Below, one piece after another: positions 34,623-42,856 of a DNA stretch of 64,000 nt. The stretch is from Mesostigma viride (Eukaryota > Streptophyta > Mesostigmatophyceae > Mesostigmatales > Mesostigmataceae). Location of the stretch: positions 1,350,653 through 1,414,652 of the forward strand of contig RPFO01000156.1 of NCBI GenBank assembly GCA_009746045.1, read 5' to 3'. The notes under the pieces are model-generated. The model was not told the DNA's origin, searched no databases, and saw only the letters and a program-made list of their open reading frames with translations. The first letter of the stretch is position 1. Each line of letters starts with the position of its first letter. The position numbers were made by a program, and so were the translations under genes.

Positions 34623-37600
34623 CTATACTATAGTGACCACACACACACACACAGGCTTGGCAGATTGTATCACAAATCTCAAGAGGTTTACAAAATCTCA
34701 AGAAGGGCTTTTTCGTTTTGTGTTCCTGGCCTTGGCAGAGCCCGCCAAAGCTGCGGCCTAACCAGCTATTTGAAATCTGCCATGGGACTGCCACCGCCTG
34801 CCCTCCCCGCAGGCAGTGAAGGCGTCAGCGTTGCTGCATGCAAAGCCTGTCATTGTGACCTAGTTGAGAGTGTGGGTCATGCCTATTTATTGGTACCCAT
34901 GTAACTCAGTCACGTGCTTTGAATGGCCACTTCCTGGGCGATCATCTAATTTGTCAGCTGACATGAATCCGTTTCATTTCTTCGTTTCTTTCCTTCCCTT
35001 TCCCACGCCTCGGGGTGGCTTGCTGCAATCTACTGCTTGCAGCCGCATGCTGCACCTGTCCATGAAGGAGGAGCATCTGCCGCAGGTGCGCAGTCTGTAG
35101 CCCTGATCAACCGGCAGCAGCCTTTTTGTATGGATGGGGAGGGCATTTTTCTGTGGTCACTTCTGGGGATTTTTCTTCTTGCTCCTAAGGAGTGTCTGCA
35201 TTGCGAAGGCATAGTCTCAATAGTAGCCTGTATATTGCATGCCGCGGCCAGTCCAAGGGGCGGAAAGTTGTAATTTGATTCTTATTCTAATTTGATTATT
35301 TTAGGAGGGCAATTTGGTTAGGCAAGATGTCCTAATAAGAAACCAGCTTCATTCCCATGCCTTTTCCCATGCCGTTCTTTCAGTCACTGAGCTTATTAAC
35401 ATTATTGAGCTTCTGGCTTCTGTAGCTAGGCATGATGCATCCTTGGATACCAATGTCAAGAATAGTTTGTACGAATGCGGGCCAGCTATCTGTAGGGGTG
35501 CGTGTGGCCCTTTTTCCTGCTCTCTGCAGCTGTTTACCATCGTTGTGGGTGTTTAGGTTACAAGTGCTAGTATACCCATCCTTGAATTTCGGTATGGTGT
35601 GACGGTAATCTTAGGTTGAGTATCATTCGACGCAGGCGCATGATTCATCGTTTGTTTACTTCGTAAGTGGCTCATTCCACTGCATAGTGCATTTCCCAGG
35701 GACTTGGGGTATTCAAGGTGGTGTTGCATGAGCTTGCCAATTGATTACTTGCTAGCTAGTTTGCTAATTATTACTGCACTGTGCTTAGTCGCACCGTGTC
35801 ACCGTGTCCACTCACACCGCAATCAACCGCGTTGTGTTTAATCACATCTTGCTCCCCACCTGCAGGCAAAGGTGAAGGCGGCGCTGCAGGAGGTGGCCAT
35901 TTTGCGCAAGGGCGGCCAGTGGGAGTTCAAGATTGAGCGCGACGAGGACTTCATCAAGGTAGGGCTTGCCTCACCTGCGCAGCAAATCTCAACGATAAGT
36001 AGATGGAGCGCGACGAGGACTTCATCAATGTACGCCTAGCTTCACACCCTGAACATGAAACCCTACACAGCAAACATTAAATAGATGCAACACGATAAAA
36101 ACTCAATATCAAGGTAGGGCTATCCTAACATCCTAAACAAGCCCTACACCACAATACCTATGAATGTGGAGCACGATGAGGGCCTCTCCTCCCCGGTTAG
36201 GGCTGCCCTCAAACCCTTAACATATGGGTCATAGCAAAGGCTCCATGAAGGTAGGGGCGAGACTGGGACTGTAATGTGCTCATGTAAAGTTGAATAGCGC
36301 AGGACCGGTTTAGGGTGAAGTCTTTTTATCAAACTGAACAAGGCAGGGGTGGGCAGCAGAATGTAGAGGGCGCTCCTGCAGGTGCACGATGAGTAGGGTG
36401 CTCTCTGCAGGTGCGCACCCTGCAGGTTCTCTCTTGCTAGCATTACACGCACCCCTGCATACTCGTTTGTTCTCAGTGGGTGGCTTTTCTTCGGCAGGAT
36501 TGCGCCTTCCAAACATAGGGGAAATCCAACATATTTCTTTGAGAAATGTGTATGCTACTTGTGGCATAGTCCTAACCGAGGGGCATGGGTCATTCGGTGG
36601 GATATCCTGAACACCCCACCCAAACGCAGAAATTCCCCGACGTGGTCGAGCGGCAGCAGCAGCAATGGGCGGACGCAGAGCCCAGCATACGTGAGCGCAT
36701 GGCCACCCACTTCCCCTACAAGCCACACCCACACCACCACGGGCCCCACGCCAGCACTGCCGCCGCAACCGCTGCCACGGCTGGCCCCTCCTCTGCTTCT
36801 GGCGCCGCACCCGCGGCTGCCAGCTCGTCCGCGGCGGCGCCTGCGTCATCCTCAGGGGCCCCTGGTGCAGGGGCTGCGGCCAAGCAGGGACCGCCTGCCG
36901 CCAAACCGGCAGCGGGGGCAGAGTCAGAAGCCAAGGAAGGGGCTGCGGCCAAGGAAGGGGTGGATGTGGCCAGCAAGGCAGCAGCCAAGGGCAAGGGGGT
37001 GGCGATTGCGGCGGCGGTGGGTGGGGCGTCTGCCAGCAAGAGCACGGTGGTAGCAGCGCCGGTCGGCCCATCGCCGGTCGTGCCGCGGGCACCGGGGGCC
37101 CCCCTCACTGAGGATGAGACGGTGGTGGTGGTGGCGGCGCTGCGCAAAGTGTTTGAGAAGCAGAGCGTGTGCAGGTGGGTGTGCATCGGCGTGGCGGGCC
37201 ATGGGGTGTGCGCAGGTGGGCGGGCATGACTTTTGGGGACAAAAAGCATGGGCCTTAAACAGGTTGTACCCCATGACACTCCCAATGGAGCAATGTGGCT
37301 GAATGATTGTTTTTTGAAACATTTCGTCAGTTTCAATTGGAATTATAATTAGAAATATACTACTATATATGTTCGAGTATACTTAAAACATAAAATGCTT
37401 AATAATACACTACTACATATCAGTATAGATAGTAGTGTATATTACCTATGAATGAGGTTCTCGGGCCATTGGGGTGGGAACTGGTCACATGTGTGCCATG
37501 GTGTGTGCGTGGTTGCGAAGGCGCTTGGTGGAACGTTGGCCATGTGTGCTGTGGGGTGTGCGAGGTCCCATAGTCCGTGAAGCTGCCCCGTTCCCCATTG

Positions 37601-40020
37601 GCATGGTCATAATAAACAAGTAATGGTTATCCCCACGAACCGCAGCATGCTACGGCCTTGTGCCTCAACCCCCCCCCCCCCCCAGCGGCATGTGTTAGTG
37701 CACCGCTACATCCCTTCCTTTTGTGTGTTTACAGGCTGTATTTCCTCTAGCTCACATTCTTAGAACTTGAACATAGTAATATGGCCCCGGCCTGATGTAC
37801 CCTCCCTGGCTGCTTGCCCACCTGGCTGCTGGCATAATCGGTGCCCCGTGTTGGCTTTTTGTGGATAAACTTGTCCATCCTGATGTGCTCCCTGGCTGCT
37901 AGGCCTCCTGGCTCCAAGTTCTCTCCGCGCTCCTTGTTCGCATTTATGAAATTATGTACCTTGGCTGATTCTCCTGTCTGGTTACTTGCCCTCGCTCACT
38001 ACTAATGTGCATGGCTGCTGGCATCCCCGGCTATCTCGGGACTGCCACCCTCTCTGTATTCTGGCGTCTTTCCCCCCACACACACCATCCCGCCCCCACC
38101 CCACCCCACCCCACCCCACACCACACCCACCCACCACCAGCGTGAATGCTGTGCGCGGCCACCTGCGAAAGTTTGCGGCGGAGGGCAGCAAGGAGCATGC
38201 CGACATTCTGGCGGCTGCCGCCACGCTGGCAGGGGACAAGCTGGAGGCGCTTCTGGCCCAGGTGGCGTCCGAGATCAACCATGTGTACTTCCCCACCACA
38301 GTCGGCGATCCTGCAGTGGACCCTTTTCGGTATGTGTCTGTAAATAGCCCTTTTACTCTGTGCTTGTAACGTGCTTGACATCCTTAGGTCATGCGCTCCT
38401 ACACCAAATGCTTGCTTACCTAACTAGTACTACAATTATTAAGGGCTGGAAGTTACCTGTATAGTTATTGACAACATAGATCATAGTTGTATGATTGCAG
38501 CATAGTGGTGTGGTTGGGCTAAAGTAATAACATTGGCCAGGGTTTACTTTCATCGAAAATCAGGTTTAGGTGCGTAAATGTCCGTAGTGTGCTTGAAATT
38601 GTTGTGTCCATATACAGCTGCCGCGTCCTGTGGGAAGGGTACTGGCTGACCGTTACATCACCAGCTCCGTAATGTTTACCATAACCAAGTCCTTGCAATG
38701 CCATGAGGGCAAGCAGCACCATTTCAAAAAAAGCCTAATAGATGCTGCCTTGTTGCTTGGTAGCGTCCGCCTAAGCGGCATTCTATTATTATTATTTAAT
38801 TTATTTTATTAACCCACGTTTCCTTCCCTGCCGGTTTGTGCACATGCAGCAAGGTGGTTCTCGCGCTTCTTAAGATCAAGCCCACAGGCGTGCGCAAGAG
38901 CGACATCATGGAGGCAAGCAAGATCGCGTTGAAGATGGAGATCTCGGCCGCAATCTACAACAAGGTGGGTCACTGTAGTCACTATACTGCTGCCTGTGAT
39001 TCACTGTTTGCACCTAATGGAGCCCAGCAAGTCCGTGTAAACCAAGATGAGATCTTGGTCACAGTGTACAACAAGGTGGGTCACGATAGTCACTCAATTC
39101 TAACTAGTACCTTTGATTGCTAATTAGACATCATGGAGGCCAGCAAGAATGCGCTGAAGATGGACTTTGTGGCCGCCATGTACAGCAAGGTGGGCCAACT
39201 GGTCACTATAGCCATGATGCTGATAAGTTAGAATCGTCCCGGTCATTGTCTCGTGTTGTTTAGCTTTGACGTAGGGAGTTGCAGAAGGTTCTACCGGTTA
39301 CTGCCATGCATCATGCTGGCAGCTGGTAATGGTGTGTACCAGTCACGTCTTCCTTGTACCGGTCACTATTATGTCATCATGATTTTCATGGGGCTGTTGT
39401 CAGAAGATAAAAAGATTCGGAGCTGTGTGGATGCCAGTGTGGTCGGGCGATGGAGGGGCGGACGGGCTATATGGTTCACCCTGGTTCTGCCCATTGGTAA
39501 GGATCTCTCAATAAGGAGGATTCAGGCTCTTTTGCTATCGGCTGTGGGGATATTTGTGGCTTTTGCTGGTGCTCGCATGGTCAGACCTGTAACACTAAAT
39601 GGTTTTGAGTGTGCAGCTATCCCCACAGGTGCCTCGTTTGTAAACAACCATTCGCAGGCTAGTGCAAGGGTATGCTTGAAAAACATAACATAATACCTGG
39701 GACAGGTGATCTATATCTCCGCAACCTTTGACTTGCACTGGTGTTTTTCATTATTAGTAGCATAGTACAACCTTAACTATCAATGAAATATGGCTTTGCA
39801 ACAGCAATAACCTCCTACAGTCCGCCCTCACGTGATGTCAGACCTGTTGTGATGTTCATGTTGACGCAAGAGGCTGATTCTTTTTATGTGCGCTTTGGAT
39901 TGCTTTGCATGCACATCTACTGTGGTTCTTCAGGTGGTCAAGGATTTGTGTGTTGCCAAGAATGGCGCGTGGTTGTTGAAGTCCGGTGATGGGGACGCGG
40001 ATAAAGCGGCCAATCCCTGA
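23681..40020 (+). CDS. RPC5: RNA polymerase III subunit RPC5 (POLR3E/Rpc37 family, Sin_N)
   Basis: RPC5 pairs with RPC4 on the Pol III lobe and acts in initiation, termination and reinitiation on tRNA and 5S genes in the nucleus. Exons: 23681-23812, 24057-24122, 24391-24498, 26493-26558, 27388-27558, 27982-28068, 28795-28901, 29776-29853, 30824-30875, (31146-31187 tentative), 31489-31605, 33505-33581, 35043-35085, 35866-35958, 36630-37174, 38141-38329, 38850-38964, 39934-40020. Without the tentative exon they give 711 codons with the stop, close to animal RPC5 (about 708 aa). Diagnostic blocks are [52 protein letters not shown] joined to [13 protein letters not shown], and a terminal [17 protein letters not shown]. 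The long winged-helix C-terminal part is present, as in animals and plants and unlike yeast Rpc37. It runs divergently from the DEG gene. Confidence 0.93.
24057..24122 (+). CDS. RPC5: RPC5 exon 2
   Basis: 22 codons, [20 protein letters not shown] then SE. LYL.QYP.RP is the most conserved motif of the family. Acceptor TTCCAG, donor GTAACG. Confidence 0.95.
24391..24498 (+). CDS. RPC5: RPC5 exon 3
   Basis: 36 codons with [15 protein letters not shown] and NENYD, matching IKP.Q..VE.....D..N.NY. Donor GTGAGT. Both flanks carry echoes of its splice sites (see findings). Confidence 0.94.
24719..24783. repeat. Poly-G tract in RPC5 intron 3
   Basis: Runs of up to about 35 G, broken by single C, A or T. 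Likely G-quadruplex forming and prone to assembly error. Confidence 0.9.
25253..26212. repeat. Minisatellite of about 43 units of 22 nt in RPC5 intron 3
   Basis: Core AGCTTCACATGGCAACCACT with positional variants (ATGG/AAGG, AACCA/AATCG, TATAG/TAAAG). Units are co-linear and almost free of indels. Confidence 0.95.
26493..26558 (+). CDS. RPC5: RPC5 exon 4
   Basis: Encodes [20 protein letters not shown] followed by NQ, matching the T..SS......YA.G..R..E block. It joins in phase to [14 protein letters not shown] in exon 5. Acceptor GCACAG, donor GTGAGG. Confidence 0.87.
26832..27050. repeat. Minisatellite, unit about 38 nt
   Basis: Five to six units with core AGAGGTCCTTAGTGTATATT in RPC5 intron 4, nearly identical, so recently expanded. 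Confidence 0.92.
27388..27558 (+). CDS. RPC5: RPC5 exon 5
   Basis: 57 codons. [19 protein letters not shown] matches LHL.P.HGI.QLRPSF.YLD; an acidic stretch [14 protein letters not shown] follows. Acceptor CTGCTAG, donor GTGAGG. Confidence 0.95.
27982..28068 (+). CDS. RPC5: RPC5 exon 6
   Basis: 29 codons, [20 protein letters not shown] then YLKQQDEAE. It matches VRF.R.E.E..R.RR.QSY..L....AEE. Acceptor CTGCAG, preceded by three near-copies of the acceptor region. Confidence 0.93.
28795..28901 (+). CDS. RPC5: RPC5 exon 7
   Basis: [20 protein letters not shown] then [16 protein letters not shown]. It matches PWV.L..Y...S..S...R. Donor GTAGTG, phase 2. The exon end is duplicated about 50 nt downstream. 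Confidence 0.92.
29083..29240. repeat. (CTCCCCGA)n tandem repeat
   Basis: About 18 octamer units ending in GACTCCCTGA variants, in RPC5 intron 7. Confidence 0.9.
29776..29853 (+). CDS. RPC5: RPC5 exon 8
   Basis: Encodes [12 protein letters not shown] (family: YL..L.P) and a short variable region ending GGLSK. Acceptor TCCACAG, donor GTAGGC; phases fit both neighbours. Confidence 0.85.
30824..30875 (+). CDS. RPC5: RPC5 exon 9
   Basis: Encodes [17 protein letters not shown], matching LR.LPL.DQI...L of animal RPC5. Acceptor ATGCAG, donor GTAAGG. Confidence 0.88.
31146..31187 (+). CDS. RPC5: RPC5 exon 10 (tentative, 3' end unknown)
   Basis: After acceptor TTTCAG the open frame reads [14 protein letters not shown], which could cover the segment between LPLEERI and exon 11. 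No good in-phase donor is seen before the stop at 31206. Confidence 0.35.
31489..31605 (+). CDS. RPC5: RPC5 exon 11
   Basis: 39 codons with [20 protein letters not shown] then QLIEGCW, aligned with the ..LA..VQG.WVVKS winged-helix block. Acceptor CCACAG, donor GTGCGT. A 1 kb microsatellite chain begins about 190 bp downstream. Confidence 0.85.
31794..32818. repeat. Chain of five microsatellites in RPC5 intron 11
   Basis: (GTTT)n 31795-31974, (GGTC)n 31978-32205, (GGGCT)n 32288-32420, (CGGCT)n 32420-32560, (TTTTG)n 32560-32817, with short hybrid zones between. Long open frames here are artefacts. Confidence 0.97.
33505..33581 (+). CDS. RPC5: RPC5 exon 12
   Basis: [20 protein letters not shown] then SRFAL. 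Acceptor GTCCAG. The donor is taken as AA/GTACGG because it gives the phase that exon 13 needs. Confidence 0.8.
34298..34652. repeat. (CA)n with six interspersed 18-nt units
   Basis: CA runs alternate with ACTACTATACTATAGTGACC at about 34432, 34471, 34504, 34541, 34574 and 34620. A compound repeat in RPC5 intron 12. Confidence 0.93.
35043..35085 (+). CDS. RPC5: RPC5 exon 13
   Basis: Encodes [14 protein letters not shown]. Acceptor CTTGCAG, donor GTGCGC, phases fit. It bridges to [13 protein letters not shown] in exon 14. Confidence 0.8.
35866..35958 (+). CDS. RPC5: RPC5 exon 14
   Basis: 31 codons ending [16 protein letters not shown], matching GWEF.LP.D.EFIK. Donor GTAGGG. Three or four degraded copies of its 3' end follow in the intron. 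Confidence 0.95.
36630..37174 (+). CDS. RPC5: RPC5 exon 15 with Ala/Ser/Pro-rich insert
   Basis: The largest exon (181 codons). [20 protein letters not shown] matches K.PDVV.RQ...W. A low-complexity Ala/Pro/Ser/Gly/Lys insert (about 36750-37095) follows, then [20 protein letters not shown] opens the next winged helix. Confidence 0.93.
38141..38329 (+). CDS. RPC5: RPC5 exon 16
   Basis: [20 protein letters not shown] through [12 protein letters not shown] and VDPFR. Acceptor CACCAG after a C-rich tract, donor GTATGT. Confidence 0.9.
38850..38964 (+). CDS. RPC5: RPC5 exon 17
   Basis: 38 codons, [20 protein letters not shown] then [18 protein letters not shown]. Donor GTGGGT. A second, slightly diverged copy of its 3' two-thirds lies at 39127-39189. 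Confidence 0.92.
39127..39189 (+). pseudogene. Duplicate of RPC5 exon 17, possible alternative exon
   Basis: The frame reads [20 protein letters not shown] then K, against [20 protein letters not shown] then K in exon 17, and is followed by the same donor GTGGG. TTGCTAATTAG just before it could serve as an acceptor. It is either an intronic duplication or a mutually exclusive exon. Confidence 0.6.
39934..40020 (+). CDS. RPC5: RPC5 exon 18, C terminus
   Basis: [20 protein letters not shown] then eight residues and TGA. The V.K.........W.LKSGD pattern is the usual end of plant and animal RPC5. Confidence 0.92.
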   Translation: MVKDLCVAKNGAWLLKSGDGDADKAANP

Positions 40021-41407
40021 ATAGAAGAGAAGCGAACCGCATTGAACTGAACTGAGCTAGACTGAATCAGGGATCGGCATGGCCTAGAGTGCAGAGGCAG
40101 TCCTCCCTTGCACTTCCAAGGACCTTACGCTGGTTGCTTCATCAACTATTCAAACGTTAGAGCAGGAGCACACAACTCAAGGATGCCGATTGGTAAGTAA
40201 GTGCGTGAACATGCACTGAAGGCATGCCACGGAGACCCAATGAGGTACTTTTCCACGCGGATACTTCACCCGCGAACGCCGATTGGTGATGTGGAGTTGA
40301 GCGGAAGCCATGATTTTGCCCACTGAGATAAGAGTGGTCTTATATTATTAACAATTAATTAATCGATGAACATATTATTCATTAGGAGGGACGTATTTAT
40401 GCAGGAGCTAGGGACGTGACCCTCCCCACGTGCGTATGTCAATGAGACAAACCACGCATGTCGTACGTACCCGTCAGGGTAGTGTACCTCCGGACTGGCC
40501 GCCCGGTCTATAAACACGATGAGGAGGGAGGGCGTCGATTCATGCTGCCAAGTGACCTTCTCTCACTGGCCTGCGAAGCACGGCCGGCTGGGCATGTTGC
40601 ATGCAGTGCAGTATTAGCTCTTTCTGCATCATGGTGCATATGCATGCCACATGTGGCTGTACGCGACTTTGCAAACTAATATCATAGAGCAATCAAAAGT
40701 ATAGGTAATTTGCCGTCCGGATCGTCTATCGTGTCCGATTGCTGCTGTGGCATGCCTCTGGCATGAAGGAGAAAGGGGGTATCTGCCCTTTCTTCCTGTT
40801 GTGCATTAATTAATAAATAATTAATTAAGCGCGTGACTGCGCCACGTGGGTGCCAATAGAGAGTTAAGGCACCTTCAACCCTATATATTGATATATAATT
40901 ACTTACATCAGAGTAAAGGCACCCACTTAAAAATAAACAATTAATTAATTCATTAATAGACACGTGACTGCATCCCACTTAAAAATAAACAAAGCCAACG
41001 GTAACAAGAGATACCACCCTATATATACAACGAGGAGGGAGGGCGCCCTAGCTTCTCTCACTGCCGCAAGTGGGCAGGCCACAGAGCGCTCTCTCCACCG
41101 CATGGTGCCGGGGCACAACCCCGTGGGTGCAATACAACCAGTGCAATACCATAGGTAGGCCGACGCATAGCTTATGCTACAAAGGTGAGGTGGGCTCAAG
41201 ACGTCGGCTAAGGCACAAGCTGATGGCCACAAGTACGTGCCAGAGCTAGTTGAAGGTACTATAACGCTGGGCGCTAAGATCATAGTCAAGTGCTGTAATG
41301 CCTAAGCTATCCCATAATCGATTGCCCCCATCTAGACAACTATTTTTGAGGGCTCTATCCCGGGGTAGCCCCGGGGGGCTTCCACAGTTTCTTGTTGACA
41401 TAAAGGG
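40021..41407. other. Intergenic DNA downstream of RPC5 with dispersed short repeats
   Basis: No gene recognised. It holds a repeat shared with 57190-57275 (40200-40285: CGTGAACATGCACTGA, GGCATGCCACGGAG, ACGCGGATACTT). It also has TTAATTAA tracts at 40805 and 40942 each followed by a GCGTGAC/ACGTGAC motif, and at 41024-41150 the partner of the 2.3 kb repeat. No polyadenylation signal can be assigned. Confidence 0.55.
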
Positions 41408-41641
41408 TCCGAAAGGCTTGCATCACTCCCCGGAAAGGAGAACTTTTGCGGATGACTGTAGGTGTCAGTTGGCGATGCCTTAGGATCCGGAGACGTCCGT
41501 CCTAGTAAGCAAAATTGGTGCGAGAGGTCCCCAGTTCGATTCCGGCCTGGATTCATTTGCAGATCGCGTTTTTCCGCGTTTTCCGCGGACCGGCACTGAA
41601 CGCAAATGGTTTTCACCTTTGCGGCGCGCCAAATCAGAATA
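41408..41641 (+). mobile_element. SINE-like element, copy B
   Basis: Partner of 22423-22661, with the B box GTTCGATTCC at 41533-41542. It abuts the degenerate coding repeat that starts at about 41642. Both copies share the same start (TCCGAAAGGCTTGCATCAC) and end near ATCAGAATA. Confidence 0.65.
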
Positions 41642-42095
41642 AAGGTCCCCGCCCCGCCAGTACACTTGGGGCTTCTCGGGATTGGTCTTGTGGCGGATGT
41701 AGCCGGGCCACTGATTGCGGCATTGCTGCTGCTGGGCTGGCGTCAGGTCGTCGTCAAGCGACCAATACGTGTTCACCAGCTTTTTGCGGCGAGAGAGGAA
41801 CCGAACTCGGGCTGTGATGATGTTGCTGAAGGTGAGGACCACTGGAGGGCCGGGCCCAGCCTTGTCCCGTGGATGGGGCAGGGGCGGTTCAAGGTGCCAG
41901 TGTCGCACCTGGCAGCTCCATGCACGCCAAGAGTTGTTTCTTCAGCTCGTCGAGAAGAGAGTCTGGGGTCTCCTCCGGCTGCATGTCCAAGCGCCTGAGG
42001 ATGCGACGGTCGCGGTCAGCGGCCTCGCGGCGCGTGTCTTCCAGCTCAGGACTGGCCGGCTTGGTGGTAATGGTACGTGGTGGTGGTAGAGGTTG
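41642..42095 (-). pseudogene. Degenerate coding repeat, 3' part (split by the LTR element)
   Basis: Minus-strand frames encode SPELEDTRREAADRDRRILR, SLLDELKKQLLACMELPGA and, downstream, PEKPQVYWRGGDLYSD. Related text is found at 56.5-57.1 kb. The other half lies at 50795-51800. Probably the Gag-like or accessory protein of an old retroelement; the family was not recognised. Frameshifts break it. Confidence 0.6.
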
Positions 42096-42100
42096 TCTGG

Positions 42101-42835
42101 TGTAACAGTATTTTCTGACAGTGTGTATACTGTTACATCCAAGTGGACGCGAACTTTGTAGTTCAGCGTTCAGTGTAAATGGCCGAGTCCTTTGTACGGC
42201 CAAAGTGTTATGATTCCTGGCCTGACTTGACTTTTTGGGACTTATATGCGGAGTGCCCTTTTGATGGTCCTTTGTGGTGTTGGGCCCTGGACGGTACGGG
42301 ACAGTACCTTGGAATCTATGTGTAATCTGACTGATGTCAGTTAGTATCTTTCGTAAGTTAGGGGTGTAAAGCATATAGAGAGAGAACCTTACCGGTTCAT
42401 CTGTGTTCTGATTGGCTGAGACCTGTAGGATTGCGTTGGGCTCCTCTGTGTCGACGGGGACATAAGCTTTGCCTGTTTGTCACCATAGCCATCAGGCGGA
42501 TACCCCCAATTATGTGAAGTTATTTCTAATAACCAAACATGCTCACTTCAGGCCCTGTTATTGGACAGCCATATCCGATAGACACTGAAGTCTTGTGTCT
42601 GTATGAACAAGCAGAGAGACGCCCGACCAAAAGGGAACCACCGCTCTCTATCGCGTAAGTACCGTCTCGTAGGAGAGGCCTCTAGACGGGAAACGACCAC
42701 CCTCTACGATTCCTGGAGAGTGCTAGGAATCTTCCCTGTCTCTTGGGGTTTGATAAGTCCGTTCTGTCTTTAATGACAGGAGGTAAAAGATCTGTGCATT
42801 TAGTGGAGCAGAGACCACCATTTTATTCTGTTACA
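42101..42835 (+). repeat. 5' LTR
   Basis: Begins TGTAACAG and ends CTGTTACA, an 8-bp terminal inverted repeat with the usual TG...CA ends. Confidence 0.93.
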
Positions 42836-42856
42836 TTGGTAATCGGAGGTTTGACC
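42836..42856 (+). other. Putative primer binding site
   Basis: TTGGTAATCGGAGG directly follows the 5' LTR. The TGG start fits pairing with a tRNA CCA end; the tRNA was not identified. Confidence 0.5.

Noticed and set aside
36310-37092. A 260-codon minus-strand frame opposite RPC5 exon 15
   Set aside because: Shadow of the GC-rich Ala/Pro insert on the coding strand.
41500-41560. Genuine tRNA gene with GTTCGATTCC
   Set aside because: No cloverleaf can be drawn. The T-arm stem does not pair, and the same text is in a second repeat copy.
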